Below are positions 10,628 to 24,265 of a DNA stretch of 64,000 nucleotides, piece after piece. Every line of letters starts with the position of its first letter. Positions within the stretch are counted from its first letter, which is position 1. Source of the stretch: Salminus brasiliensis (lineage: Eukaryota; Chordata; Actinopteri; Characiformes; Bryconidae); contig NC_132879.1 in the NCBI RefSeq assembly GCF_030463535.1, positions 45,887,594 through 45,951,593 on the forward strand. Reading direction: 5' to 3'. The translations under genes and the position numbers were made by a program. The notes under the pieces are model-generated. The model did no database searches. It was not told where the DNA came from and was given only the letters and a program-made list of their open reading frames with translations.

Positions 10628-13600
10628 CAGAAAACTTCCAAACTAAGTCCTAGCCCTTAAGAAACTACAAAATTGAGATGACATATGGAAACCCCCCCCC
10701 CCCCCCAAAATTGAAGACAATTCATTCTATATGTCTCTAAGGCAGCTGCTACTTCTCTTAGCCACACAATATCCTCAATGGTCATGTCACAGTGTCATGA
10801 ACCACATTAGGAAGTATATTTGAGATCACCTGACAACACAATGTGGTTTAGGGCTGATGATGCACCTATATGAACTTCCAATACTAGCTCACAGCTCTAG
10901 AGCAAAACTAAAGAACCAAACTACAGAAACTGAACGTATCTTGGCTGAACAACTGTTGCTTTATCTTTCTTTTTTAATCCAGCAGAATCAAATCAGCCTG
11001 GCATTATGTGACTCTTCTTCCAGGGTATGATGTTCTTTGCAGCAAATTAAAGCTTTAAATTCGAACAGCTCTGTCTTCAGCCTATTGTGGGTTAATGGAG
11101 CAGAAGGGGGGTTCCGTTCAGCGTATCAGTAGTTAGAGTGGGGGTGGGGGAGGTCAATATTTGGGGGTTAGACTGGGATTAGCGAAAAAGACTCTAGTGC
11201 TGACTCATGTATCTTAAACACATGAAGCATTAGCCTTCCTGAATCCATTTCCAGCTTCTCTAAGACTAGCATGACCTCCTCTCTGTCAGCAGCCAGACCC
11301 ATACCATCTCACATCTAATCTCTCAGCTGTCACAGTTGTTGCTGAGTGTTACACTGTCGTCATGGCACGTGATGGACATCAGCAGATCATCACCCATGCA
11401 GAATGCAGTTGGAATAATGCTTCCATTTGAACATATATCAGGTGGCTGAAAGACCTATCGATATAGAGGTTTGAGTATGTGAGGAATTTAATTTAGGCCT
11501 ATTTTTGGCATGACCTGAACAGCTGTGATTACTGGGAAAAGTCATGAAGCATGTAATAATAGCAATCAATTGTGCTACAATGACACTGACATTTGGTAGA
11601 TGTTTTAATCGAGAGCGACTAACAAATAAATCATGTTACAGAGATAGACAAAGGTAGCATGTAGTAGTCTTACCTAAAGGCTCTCATTAGTAACACACAG
11701 CGTTCTTTCCCAGGCAGGGATAAACTCTTCTACCTCCTAAACGAGTCTTTTCATTCAGCTATGACCATTTGCAGTTTGAATAGCCAGACTAACAGCCAAT
11801 AACGGGAATGGTATTTCAGGAATTTAGGAAACGGAGGAATGTTGTTCTAATATCCTTGTCTTTCTGTTCAGGACAGTTGAATTATAAACGTCATTGAAAG
11901 AATTATGTAAGGCATATGTTTTCCTGAAACACCATTCTCATTACTGTTGTGTTGTCCTGGCTCTTTAGAGAATGAATAGCCATGTTTGAAGCAAAGAATC
12001 TTTCAGGCATTAAAGCCATATTCATAAAATGCACTGCCGGATGTACTGCTACCCTTTGCTTGTTCATAAGAAACATACAGAGTTGCCATGTGGGTGGAAT
12101 ATGCCATTAGATATCCGTAACAGAACACTGGCAGTGGCAGGTACTACATTGCTATTCTTCATTTACTAGATAGTTATTTATATTGTTCCACTGCTTATTT
12201 TATACCTCTGGTTTATCATATTTACTTTTTTAAATCCACAGCTCTGATTTAGAGATTTTAACTTCCTTTGGTTCCCTTTACTACCATGCCACACTTTTTG
12301 TGTAGTGTAGCACAGTTACCGCTGAGTTTAATGAATCTGTACCCCAGCCAGAACGTTTTGGTTAGTAGAACATTCCATTAAAGGTTCTGAATGTCACAGC
12401 TTTTGGTTCTTAAAATGTTCAGTCTGTTTCTGTACGTTCCTAGAGCGATCTTTATTTTATTTTCTCTTAATTATTTATTTATTTGTTCATTTTATACATT
12501 GCTTTGTTTCTTCTTTCAATTGAATATGGGCTTTTAAAAACTGTCTGTCATATTGTGACACATTCACAATCACACATTCATTAAGCATTATTCATCGGTG
12601 AGTGTTATCAGTGTGTCTTTTATCAATGTTTTGATTGTATTGCATTTTATTTATTGTATTTTTAGTTTTTATTAGTTCCCTTCACTTCCGATGTTTCCAT
12701 AATGTAAAGTTTGTGTCTCACTGGAAATGTTGTGTAGGAAATGTTCTAATAACGGTGTTCTGCAAACCATTGTTACGCCACCCATTTTCAGAAGATTCCT
12801 AGAACATGCCAGGCTAACCTTCCTGGAACTGCTGAACTTTCCTATAACACGTTCTGCTAGCTGTGACTGCTGTGCTTGGATCTACAGCATGGCCTCTCTA
12901 TGAAAAAAACCCTTATTAGCCATTGAATGTGTTGGGATGGGTAAAGAGCTTGGAGAAGCAGTAAATGATTATCAGTTGGTCATCATTTACATGATCAAAC
13001 ATGATCAGTTGTTTAGGACTTTCTATGTCACCTTATAAACTGTTTTTTTCCTATTTACAAGACCTGTGTCATGGTGCTGTAGAATGGATCATATCTTTAG
13101 GCCCTTCAGCTAGTCCTTACCCAGTCCACATCAAAATGGTCTGCTTGAAACAGCGGCTTGAAATACACCAGGCCGCGCTGTACCTGGCATAAGACGTACT
13201 GTGACAGACTGCGTTCTTTAGGTTCACAGCAGAGTGCCCATACATGGTTGCCCGTCTCTAACTTCGGTTCTTGGCTCAGACACACAGTTCTAGAGAAGGT
13301 CTTTAATTGGTTTATGATGTGTGGAGGTTCGTTCGATGTTCTTCACACTCAGACATTAGGTTCATTAGGGTGGTGCTTCTATGGTATTGCTCTAACAAAC
13401 CGTTTTTAAGCACCTTTCTGGAAGATCAGGCCACCAGTGAGAGTGCTCCGACCATATTCCTGATCTAATGAACCATTTGGGCGAATGCTTTGTTGATCTG
13501 GAAGTACATTAAAGGTCCGCACCCTTCTTTGCAGGGTGTCTCTAATGAATGTTTGATGGATGTACATGGCATGAGAAGAAAAGGTGACTTGAAAAGCAGT

Positions 13601-14929
13601 CAAAAGCTCACTGATCAGCTCCTCCCAAACACATAGAACATACTGCACCCCACTGTCAAAACAAAGAGAGAGAGAGACGGGGAGAGACAGACAGAGAAAA
13701 GAGACAGTGAGAGAGAGGGAGAGAGAGAGTCTGAGGTGGGGTAAGGGAAGGCTCTGTTCTGGAGAGTGAAGAAAAGGCTAGGGCCTACCTGCAGTTCTGC
13801 CCGTGCCCGTGCTGTTGACATGTTGAGTAGGAAAAGCTGGGCTCCCTCGGTCCTTTTCTTCCTCAAACGTTTCTGTCCTGTCTAAGAAGGATTCGCAGGA
13901 AAGTGAGCGGGAGTCTCTCGGAAAGAAATAGCAGGAAAAATTGACGCCTTTGAATAAATTCTGGGCACTACCAAAAGCCAGCAGGCGGACAAACAAACGT
14001 GCTATTCATTTTTTTTCTTTCAAGCCTCTCACGAGAGTGCACTAGATTGGTAGGGCGAAAAACAAGCACTCTTCTTCCAAATGTGAAACCCAGTCAAATA
14101 AACCCAGTGTAGTCTCTCGAGCAACTTTGCGGAGGATAATAGTGACATTTTGGAGCCACTGCTCGGGCCAGTAGAATTAGGCTTCAGTACCATCTTATCA
14201 AAGGCCATATTCAGTGGCGTACGGTGTCCTCGAATGGACCCTTCTCGTTTTGTACTAGTGTGGTCAGCGTATTCTAGTTTGGGCTATTTCTGCATAATTG
14301 AGTCAACAGTGACAAATATGGTGGGCAAGCTGCATGTTACGCTCCGAGAGGCCGAGAATGAATTCTTCTAGGATGAGTAACCGCAGGAAGAAAAAAAACA
14401 AAAAACGTCTTTAATCGTCTAAAGATAATCCGGCAGGGTTTATGAATTCATGGTATGCGTGCCGGAGAGCAGGGGGGCTGTTTTGAGAAATGTCCACCTG
14501 TAACAGTGTCTGCAGTGATTAGGAACAGGGAGCAGCAGAGTAACTCGATAAAAGCGGCAGGCCTCTCTGACGCCAAAGCTCCAGCATTCCTCTGGAGCTT
14601 CTTAAGTTTGTGTGGTATTTGTGAGTTTGGCTACTAGGATGGTAAAACTGAACTGTGTGACCAATTATGAGCATTGCTTAAGATGATCACATCCACACTG
14701 TCGAAGGAACTGAGCTGAACTGAACTGTTAAAGGAACTAAAGATTTATGACTGTGTTTTTCAATCGCAAAGCTGCAGGGGCCCACTGAAGAGTGTAGTGT
14801 TTCCCACCTGATTCAACTCACTCGCTAATTACCAATGTTTTAGGTGTGTAGGAGCAGGGAAAGGAATAAAATACGCATAGCTCTGCTTTAACCCCTTAAC
14901 ACTTCAAGGCCTACTACACACTAAGGCCT
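10625..14929. other. Long stretch without a gene
   Basis: It contains a C run (10691-10706) and a decayed repeat tail at 11586-11665 (catttggtagatgttttaatc, like the fish SINE/LINE tail at 22771). GA/CT-rich sequence lies at 13663-13730. Frames at 13406-13996 on the minus strand are low-complexity or chance. Confidence 0.45.
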
Positions 14930-15245
14930 ATATGGGTAGCCCAGAAGGTCAAGAGAAAGTTTTGTTCTCAGGTTCCACGTCGGCCTCACATAGGGATGCC
15001 CACTATGGTCAGTATTGGGACCAGGAAGGGTTAAACATGGGTCCCATCTGGGTTTTACACTGCATATGGGGCCTAGATGGGACCCATGTGAGATTAAGGT
15101 GGGCTGTAACGATGGGGCTCATTTAGGGAGTGCAACTGGGTCCCAGTAACAAATGTGTACAAACCAACTCAGAGCCCATATCCACCTGGAGCCCACCTGG
15201 AACCCATCTAGCCCACGTTCCACCCATGTGAGCCCCACAGGGCTG
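14930..15245. repeat. Dispersed repeat with inverted gggacccat motifs
   Basis: It repeatedly uses tgggtcccat and gggacccatg. The segments catgggtcccatctggg (15038) and gatgggacccatg (about 15074) are inverted around tttacactgcatatggggcc. Similar text recurs in fish genomes. No family is named. Confidence 0.4.
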
Positions 15246-17105
15246 GTTGACTGGGCAATTACAAATAGACAAATGACCATAAAAATAATTGGCAGATTAC
15301 TCTGTCACCTGTATAGTTAATAGTGAAAGCCTTAGTTCTGAACATGACACACCAATTGTCTTTTCCATTTTCTGAACATTTTATGATAACTTACATTAAA
15401 AATGAAGAAGTTTCTTCCTTGCCTTTAGGAAGCACCTATAACATCTGACGCTGTGAAACCAGTATTCACGTTCAGTCCAACAATAAATGCATGATATGTC
15501 TTTACGTTCTATTAACCTGCAGCCCCACTAATCACACACTTAAACTCACAACCGAAAATAATCCTCATGTAGTAATTATATGCTTTTAAATGGAGCCGCT
15601 GATACAAAGGATCAAACAGGACAGTTTCTCCGAGGTGAAGGCCAGGAACCGAGAGGCCCTGAAATGAGCTTACAGGGTGTAGACTAACAGAGGAGCCATT
15701 CAGTGGCAGTATCCCAAAGCAGGTATTTTAAACAAACCTCTGTTTGTGCAGGTTGGGAGATTCGCTGGAAACCAGAAACCGCAGTTTTAGCAGAAGGCCA
15801 AAATGGTTCAGGCTATCCTGAATGTTGAAAATACCCTGGGTACACAGTTTAAGAGAAATAAATATGTACTTAGGAGGTCTGACGGAGAAAAAAGAGACTT
15901 TTTTCCTCCTCACAGGCAGAGGAGAGCTTGTGAAAGTACGTGTCTCCGGAGAGATGCGCATTGGGATCACCTGACAGCACCAGCCGTCAGCATGGCTGTC
16001 TGGAAGAACCTACTCTCGGGCCTTGCTGGAAAAAGTCCATGCGTCCTCAGTGTGACAGCCTGTGCAAGTCACTCATTCAGTGCATCCCTAAGCTTCATAA
16101 AGAGCCTTTATCTGCTGCCCCAGTGACTGACAAGCCAAAGGCTCAATGCCACAACAGCTGCACTGATAGCTGAACATTTTATTTTGCAAACTCTGTGTCC
16201 TTGCAAAACACTCCTTTGCTTAAATAGGAAAAAATCTAATTTACACAAATTTTCCCTTACCCCAAATCAGCCTGTGTCCTGAAGTGGACCTGTGAGGCTA
16301 ATTTAGCTAAGTCGTGGAGGCTAACACTCCAACACTCGTCCAAACTACGTGACTGAATCATTACATACTTGCCTTAAACTGCATTTTCAAATATGCATTC
16401 AATAGTATTCTCAAATGTGTGTAGGAAATATGCTATGAAGGTATGTTGCTTCGCTTTTTACTGACATAAAAAAAGGCCATCTGACTGAGGCCTTCACAAC
16501 ATCTTCACTGGTGAAAATAGAGCATATTAGCATGCAGATTCAGAGCTTTCAGTGAACTACTGCTTTTTTATGAATATTTTACCAATCCATGACACTCTCA
16601 TCATTAGTGGATACTAGGGCTGTATGTTTGTGCATCATAGTATGAATGTTATGATTACGGATTACGGATTATGGATGTTATGGGCACAGGAAACCTCAGT
16701 TAAACTGTAAGTCTTATAAATGACTCCGGCTTCTGCTGGAAATATATCTGTCAATGGATCAAGTCTTGCCAGAACAAGATGAAAAATGCTATTCATGAGG
16801 TTTTTGTCAGATTTGATCAGAGATTTAATACATATATACAATATGCAAATATACAACATGACAATCAGCTTCAAATGTTTTGGTCTTTCCCCATTCATAG
16901 AGGTAGAGGCCTGGTCTTGTGTGATTGGAACTAATTGCTAACATTGCAAAGATGGCCACGAATGAACAGCAAGTGTGAAAACTGCATTCAGAACACAATT
17001 TGGATTGGTTAAGGGTTGGTTTAGGATTGGTTAAGGATTGCTTTGGATTTGGATTTTTTTTTTGTATTAAAAAAATTAGTATTGCGAGTTTAAATTAGAG
17101 TATAA
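15246..17105. other. No gene seen
   Basis: Mostly unique-looking sequence, with no supported exon or repeat. Overlapping 100-codon frames at 15803-16173 lack coding signs. Confidence 0.45.
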
Positions 17106-17242
17106 GATAGATAGACTGACAGACAGACAGACATATAGATAGACAGACTGACTGACAGACAGACAGATAGATAGACTGACAGACACACATATTGATAGAT
17201 AGATAGACAGACAGATAGACATATAGATAGATAGATAGACAT

Positions 17243-17279
<37 letters not shown>

Positions 17280-17406
17280 CATATAGACAGATAGATAGAT
17301 AGATAGATAGACAGATAGACAGATAGATAGATAGATAGATAGACAGACAGACATATAGATAGATAGATAGATAGATAGACATATAGATAGATAGGCAGAC
17401 AGACAT

Positions 17407-17443
<37 letters not shown>

Positions 17444-17444
17444 C

Positions 17445-17475
<31 letters not shown>

Positions 17476-17538
17476 CAGACAGACATATAGATAGATAGAT
17501 AGATAGATAGACATATAGATAGATAGGCAGACAGACAT

Positions 17539-17587
<49 letters not shown>

Positions 17588-17618
17588 CATATAGATAGAT
17601 AGATAGATAGATAGACAT

Positions 17619-17665
<47 letters not shown>

Positions 17666-17726
17666 TATGTCTAGATAGATAGATAGATAGATAGACATAA
17701 AGATAGATAGATAGATAGATAGACAT

Positions 17727-17759
<33 letters not shown>

Positions 17760-17762
17760 CAT

Positions 17763-17805
<43 letters not shown>

Positions 17806-17838
17806 TATGTCTAGATAGATAGATAGATAGATAGACAT

Positions 17839-17875
<37 letters not shown>

Positions 17876-17878
17876 CAT

Positions 17879-17915
<37 letters not shown>

Positions 17916-18022
17916 CATAAAGATAGATAGATAGATAGATAGACATATAGATAGATAGATAGATAGATAGATAGACATATAGATAGATAGATACATAGAT
18001 AGATAGATAGATAGATAGACAT

Positions 18023-18063
<41 letters not shown>

Positions 18064-18096
18064 CATAAAGATAGATAGATAGATAGATAGATAGAT
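17106..18096. repeat. GATA/GACA (Bkm-like) array, about 1 kb
   Basis: Nearly continuous GATA tetramers interspersed with GACA and with gacatata and gacataaa spacers. Higher-order copies are visible: ataggcagacagacatatag at 17391 and 17523, and agatatatgtctagatag at 17661 and 17801, each pair followed by similar blocks. The Ser-Ile-Tyr-Leu frames on the minus strand (up to 391 codons) are translations of the repeat and are not genes. Confidence 0.98.
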
Positions 18097-19249
18097 CGTG
18101 GATCAGCAGAAGGGGGCCAAAGCTGAAGTTTCGAAACATTTTACACTCTCGCGCACCCCCCCCCCCCCCAATTAGTCCCTCCTTGGTGTGAATTCCTTCT
18201 TGCTCCATATACACACACACACACATGCTCATTTTGCCATGATGCATGTGTGATGTATTGCACATGCTTTTAAATAGAGGCAGTGCAAGCTGTGGTCAGT
18301 GACACATAAGCCGGTGTGAGTGAGTCTGTAGCTGTAAAATGAACAGTGAAAACCAAAATGTCTTCCTACACATACCACAGATCACAGTAACATCGTTCCC
18401 TTAGCAAAGCAGCTCTACCTACATGCAGCAACGATGCTAACGACTAGTTCAGCAGGCTAAAAATGAGAAACTCACAACAGTTGTCTATCTACATCCTGTC
18501 TGTGGACGTGAATCTCTAGAATACAACTAATGAGGATATAATAGCAAATAATAATAAATACATAACTGTTAGAGCATGGGATTGTCATCTGTGTTTTTTA
18601 TATTGCTAACTACTGGGGTATGAGCATAGCCAGATATACATGCATCCATTAGATGTTAGCTGCATTAGCTTCATAGCGCCAAGACCACTTTGGACACCAA
18701 ACATCTTTAGACTTTTCATCCAGCTGAATATTGCTGTAAGCACACTGCTTGAGTGCTGCCATTACCAACACAGAACAAATGCTTGGAGAGGAAAGTGGGC
18801 TGAATGGAGCTGGATTGCATAAATTGCATTAGAGGTGGACAGTCTGGTCTTGAAAGGTCAATCACAGTACAGAGACTCTGAGGAATTAGAAGCAGTCTCC
18901 CACTATACAATCAACAAAGTGGTTTATTTATAGTCGGCCCCTTCCAGGGCTTCCATGCGTAAAAACAATAACCTCCGCTGGGCTCCTATAGGACATGTGA
19001 TCCCTAACACAGTACAACATACACTGTACCTTGTGGCCTGCCAGCGCACACACTGGCAAGTGGCACAGAAGCACAGACACCTGTAGAAATGTCTGTCCTC
19101 ACCTGAGGAATGCTTTGAACATTATGAAGATTGCACCATCTCACCGCGATGTGGTAAATTCCCTACAATCCCATAAAAATAACTGCATTTGAAAAGAGGC
19201 CCTTGCTACTGTTTGCCAAGCGAGTGCACCTGATATAGAACCTAGAAAT
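18097..19249. other. No gene seen
   Basis: It contains a C run (18158-18170) and a short CA run (18212-18223). It is otherwise unique-looking, with no exon recognised. Confidence 0.45.
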
Positions 19250-19790
19250 AGTCAGGTCCATAAGTATTCAGACAGTGTCAGTGACAAATTATTTTGTAGT
19301 TTTTCCTCAGTACACCACCTCAATAGGTGCTCAATGAAGCAGCCAAGATGAGACTTTCAGCTTTAAGCGTTACAAGCGTCACTCCATTTTTAAAAGCAGG
19401 GTAAAAGGAATACTTATAATATGTCGATGCAAATTCTTTGCAGCCAATGACTGCCTTTACTCCAGCCCCCTTCAATGGCTGCTTGTTTGTGGCCCACTCT
19501 CCTGCTCCTGCATAAGTTTCTTTTAAGATATGCTTTGTATCGTTATCCGACTGTACTGTGAAGCGATGTCCAGTTCTGCAACATCTGACTGAGTCTGTGC
19601 AGAAAGTATAGCTCTGTCTTACTACTTAAATCAGCATGGACATCGTCAAAATACACCAGTGATCCAGTTCCATTAGCAGTAATACATGCCCATGCCTTAA
19701 CAGTGCCTCCACCATGTTTAACAGATGATGTGGTTATACTTCAGACATGAATTCTGTCTTTCCTTTTTTTTTTTCCTTTTTTTTTGTCTG
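19250..19790. mobile_element. Decayed Tc1/mariner-type remnant
   Basis: It begins agtcaggtccataagtattc, close to the terminus of an abundant fish Tc1 family. The phrases ccagtgatccagttccatta and catgcccatgcc...gtgcctccaccatgttta (19660-19720) match the antisense of that family's transposase. Order and frame are broken. Confidence 0.6.
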
Positions 19791-20386
19791 TCCCAAGACT
19801 CTTGTTCCTGAAGAGAAACCCTCTGTATTTTCTTAACCAAGGAAATCATTCTGTGATCATCTACAAGTAAATAAATATGTACACAAATTAATTTTTATAT
19901 ATTTTGGAGACATGTCAGGAGAGTTTCCTGCTCAGAGCTTCATGATGGGGAGTGAGGAAGTAAGGAATCCTTAATGTGAAATACTTTAAAGTGAAGTAAA
20001 TAGGACATGATCTCATCTCAATACATACGCTGTATTTACAAAGTACTGTGTGATTTACAGTCTGTAGTTTGTATGCTTTAATGCATATCAGCATTGCTTA
20101 TGGAAGTACTAAATATTAAATATCACTGTAGTAAAAAACAAAGCGTATATCTCTCTTATATATAAGAGATAACCATTAGAGCATTTCAGTTTAAACATTT
20201 ATCACCATAAAAAGCAGCTGGCATACTCAAATATGCCAGGTCTGACACTTGTTATTATATCCTTATATGAAATTCTACAGATGTTTCTACATTTCTGAGT
20301 CATTAAATGAGATCGGAGATCTTTCTAGAGAAACGTACAGCGTTAGAACTGCTACTGGTTGTTACACCTATTACATGCCTATTATC
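19791..20386. other. No gene seen
   Basis: AT-rich sequence with an 18-nt perfect palindrome (tctcttatatataagaga, about 20154-20171). No gene. Confidence 0.45.
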
Positions 20387-20604
20387 CACTCTTAAAAGTG
20401 TTCTTTAAGGGTTCTTTGGTAAAAGCAATGGTCCTGTATAGAACCATACCATCACACACAATTGAGTGCTTAAATACCTCTTTGCTTGGCTACAGGTTTC
20501 TTGAGACTGGTGGAAAACCTTTTTAAAATGGCCCTACCCACCATTACCATTCTGAGACAAAGAGCACTTTTCAGTATTATATATAACTGTTTTTGCTAAG
20601 AGTG
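20387..20604. mobile_element. MITE with CACTCTTA inverted ends
   Basis: CACTCTTA (20387-20394) and TAAGAGTG (20597-20604) bound a 218-bp unit. The interior (gggttctttggtaaaagcaa, tatagaaccat) matches a common fish 'ggttctttggta' repeat. Confidence 0.6.
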
Positions 20605-20639
20605 TAGTTTTATAAAAAGCTGGCACACTGTATGGCACT

Positions 20640-20775
20640 CTGCAATGGACTGGCACCCTATCACGGGGGGCATTCCTGCCTCTCCTGCACCCAATGATCC
20701 TGGGTAGGCTGCGGATCCACTGCAACCCTGACCAGCAAGATATAAGTGGATAGGGAGGTAAATGGATGCATGGCA
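20640..20775 (+). mobile_element. LINE/SINE 3' tail fragment (L2-like)
   Basis: The order ggactggcaccctatc, cattcctgcc, cacccaatgatcctgggtag, ctgcaaccctgaccagcaag, taagtggatagggaggtaaa, tggatgcatgg matches the conserved fish 3' tail that ends in GGATG repeats. It is a fragment with no coding part. Confidence 0.65.
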
Positions 20776-21048
20776 CTGTAGTGTACTGTTCAATATGTAA
20801 ATTTGTCACCTCTACTGTAAATAAGTCAAGTCTTTTTTACTGTCAAGTCCAAAATTCAGAAAACAATTATTTGGGCTAAATAGAACCAAGCAGTCTTCTC
20901 TGTGGGCAGGATTTACAGTCGACTCTCTCTTTGTGTGTCCATCAGTTCAGTTCATTCAGTTTATACTGTCCTGTAGCTTTATGTTTCACGACAGGTCGGT
21001 GTGGGGTACTACCTCCCTGAAATTCTCAAAAGTTTTCATAAGGGGGAT
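20776..21048. other. No gene seen
   Basis: Short unique-looking spacer between two repeat remnants. Confidence 0.4.
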
Positions 21049-21125
21049 TAGGGCTGCACGATGTTGGAAAAAAAAACCGACACTGCCATAGTTTTATTTA
21101 TTTTGAATTTATTATATATATATTT

Positions 21126-21180
<55 letters not shown>
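21049..21180. mobile_element. hAT-like terminus with (AT)n tract
   Basis: gggctgcacgatgttggaaaaa (21051) is the typical start of a dispersed fish DNA-transposon family. It runs into a (TA)n microsatellite at about 21115-21178. The right end was not located; it may reach about 21560. Confidence 0.5.
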
Positions 21181-21183
<3 letters not shown>

Positions 21184-22770
21184 CACCAGAATTCGCCAGA
21201 ATGTGTATCCAAGATTGAAGTAAAGGGAATGGTATTGGGCAGACATAAGCTGCCTCTGGTAGATACGTCCTGAAAAAAGAGGACAGTGCAAATTTTTCTT
21301 TTGCATCAATCAACAAACAAGTAACATTTAATTTAATGTGCCTTACATGACTTTGCTTGTCCTGTGCTGTGACTTTTGTGATGCCCATACTGCAATCATG
21401 ATCCTGAAACAAACAACATATTGTGAGTTAGTCCACTTACAAAGTGTGATCTGACTTATTTTCTAAAGTCTCGCAGAAACAGAAACTGTTTTTTTTGGTT
21501 CTGCTTATGCAGGCTACTTTTCTGTGTATATGCATGTAGCCTGTGGCATGTGTTGCACTTTGCATGCTCAGGGTGGAGATAGCTGACCTGCAGATAACAC
21601 CAAAAACTCATTTAGATGAGTCCCCCTCCTCCCTGTCTCTGCAGTTTGTGTAACGACTCATCCTCTGCATTTCTTGAATGTGTAGGTGCCTTTTGATATG
21701 CAGAGGCATAACATTTTTCAGCCTGACCTTTGGCTTGCTCATCAAGAGTTTGGGTTCCTGTCAAGCCACTTCGGGACAACGTTCATCAAAGGGAAACACA
21801 CTTCTGGTTTGGAGTCCTGTTTCTTCAGGATCCTTAAAAGCTGCCTCTCAGCATACCTACTCTAAACTCCCTCCAGTGGTTCTAGTAAGCTACAGCCGCA
21901 TGAATTCGGGCAATATTTAAGGGAGAGGGGGTAGGGCTAAAAGGACAGGCATTTTCTCCAGGCCTGTTTCCCTCAGCCTTGTGGTGGTATAGCTGATATG
22001 CATACCATTAAAGTCATACCTTAACCCTTTTCTAATGCTAAAACCTCTCAAAAGTGCCAGCTGCCCTTGGCCCTTTTATAAGGCAATATATCCTTTTAAT
22101 ACTACAAATAGAGACAGGGAACCATTTAACATTCACAATCTAAGTAACCAATATGTTTAGATATTACCTCAATGTGGCCTAAAGTTATTAAAAAAGGGGA
22201 AATTCCTTTAAATTCACAATTCTGTGCAATTCAAATTTCTGCACAAAGTCTTTCAGAGTGGATTGGTGTGAAATGCCTAGTTCAGGAGAAACCAACAGAT
22301 TTTTTTCACAGTGTTGTTCAAAGAAACCAGATGTCTGAGGAGTTTAATGCTGTTAAATGTGTCATTATGAGAAGCTATTACTCTAAATATAACAGACACT
22401 CTGCCTAAAACTTTGCTGTATGTTAGTTTTGGGAAAGTTTTAGTCACATTTGTTTTTAAATATCATGAAATTTAAGGAAAAATAGCTCCCCAAATATGTT
22501 ATTGTTCTATATTATGAACCTTATGCAGCCTTAAAAAGGGGGTTTCTTTAGTAAACACTCAAATCTACATTGAATACATAGGATTATGACCTCAAAGACC
22601 CATTTGTATGTTAAATTGTTCTTTCATACAATAAAATTGAATGGCTCTATTAAAAACCCTTTTAAAATTGTGCTACAAGAGCTATGAGTCAAATTACCCT
22701 TAATTCTTAGAATGCGCTCAACTAACAATCACCAATGAAATCACATACATTGATGGAATTCCCCTTTACA
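21181..22770. other. No gene seen
   Basis: No supported exon. The first 400 bp may be the interior of the preceding element. The remainder is AT-rich and unique-looking. Confidence 0.4.
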
Positions 22771-22905
22771 GGCATTTGGCTGATGCTCTTATCAAGAGTG
22801 ATTTACATTTAAATCACATTACACAGGTAGGAGTCTTGCTCAAGGACCCTAGTTTGCTGCAGGAGTAGCAGTGCTGTTACCCATTACACTACACCAACCA
22901 CACAG
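22771..22905 (+). mobile_element. SINE/LINE-tail type dispersed repeat
   Basis: ggcatttggctgatgctctt and the following tcaagagtgatttaca, then gtcttgctcaaggaccctag and gttacccattacacta, match in order a widespread fish repeat whose consensus reads 'catttggctgacgctcttatcc...gagtcttgctcaaggac'. Confidence 0.6.
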
Positions 22906-23735
22906 TTTAATACTGCTGGATTCTGTTTTTCATGCTTTTCTACATTATTTGTCCATAATCTTCCAATCAAAATGTAATGACACTGGACCTCCTCTAAATT
23001 GTCCAAGTATGTCTGCATGCACCAGCCTGCTGGGTAAATAATATTGAGCAATAATACTGTATCATGTGTGGCCTCCTACTCCCACCACTCCCAACAATCA
23101 TCCATCAAAACCCTGAGCTAGCTCAGAGACGCTCCCTGATACACTTGGGTGTTTCACGTGGGAGTACAGAAGAAAGATGTGTACGATTTCTATTAACAAT
23201 CACTTTGCATGAGTGCTTTACAATGAATGCCAGCATGGCAGTCACAGCAAAACATAGTCCACACTTTATGTTCTCTTTGTTGACGTGTGTGCTACAAGCA
23301 GGAAGGCCAATTACTGCCTTCCTTCGTCCGGGCGGAGAACAAAGTGTACCCATACCATGGGCATATACATCTCAAACACATACACATTCCGAGATGTAAA
23401 TCTCTGTTGAAGAGCAAGGCAAGTGACCCAGTCCTTTGCGGTCTTACATAATTACCCTCTGTCCCTGCACTACCTGCGTCAGACCCCAGGCCTGCTGCGT
23501 AGTAGCTGTGGGGCCTCTTTGAAAGCCAGAGGGCTAATATAAAATGTAGTAAGATCCTTCACGTGTGCAATATGAGGGACCAAAGCTGATGTATGAGGAA
23601 AAGGGAATGGCCAATAGTAAAGACCCATAGCATGTAAAACTGGACTACAGCTGAATACAGGAAAGAATTAAATAATAAATCATAAAATCTCTCTTTCACA
23701 CCCCTTTCACCTTCTCCGTGTTTTATTATAATACG
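22906..23735. other. No gene seen
   Basis: No gene or repeat recognised. Confidence 0.4.
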
Positions 23736-24265
23736 GTTCATTTTTTGTCACAAAAGTCTACACATAATAGCCCATAGTGACAGAACCAAAGTTGATTGGA
23801 CATAATTGGGGATTGCCAACACCTGCCTTTATAGGGTCCCACGTTTGACAGTGCATGTCAGCTTGACTGTATATGTGGCTTAACAGTAACTTTGTGTGGT
23901 CTGCCATTTCAATAATACAGCTCACAGCTGATGGTGGGATATCTAGGAGGAAAGAAATTTCACCAACTGACTTGATGCTACAGTGGCATCTTATTACAGT
24001 ACCACGCTGAAATTTAGCGAGCTCGTCAGAACTTCATATACATATACATATAAGTAGGAAGGAGGCCATTATTACACAAAAACTCTTTCACTGGTGGAAG
24101 AAAAAACTTTTCTCAGCAGCTGGTCAAGTCAAGAACACTCTTGAGGAGGTAGGCGTGTCACTGTCTACAAGTCTACAAGTCTACATGTCTCCAGAGATGC
24201 CTTCATGAATGTAAATACAGATGGTTTTCCTTAAGATACAAAACACTGATAACACTCAAAAACAG
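23736..24265 (+). mobile_element. Mosaic of Tc1/mariner remnants
   Basis: tctacacataatagcccatagtgac (23757) resembles a Tc1 3' end. 23880-24030 (ggtctgccatttcaataa, gatatctaggaggaaagaaat) matches another dispersed DNA-element family. 24095-24260 decodes on the + strand to LFSAAGQVKNTLEEVGVSLS, the linker region of a Tc1 transposase, soon interrupted by stops. Nested or fused insertions are likely. Confidence 0.65.

Noticed and set aside
17076..18265. Minus-strand frames up to 391 codons of Ser-Ile-Tyr-Leu repeats
   Set aside because: They are direct translations of the GATA/GACA array in all phases, with no non-repeat coding part.
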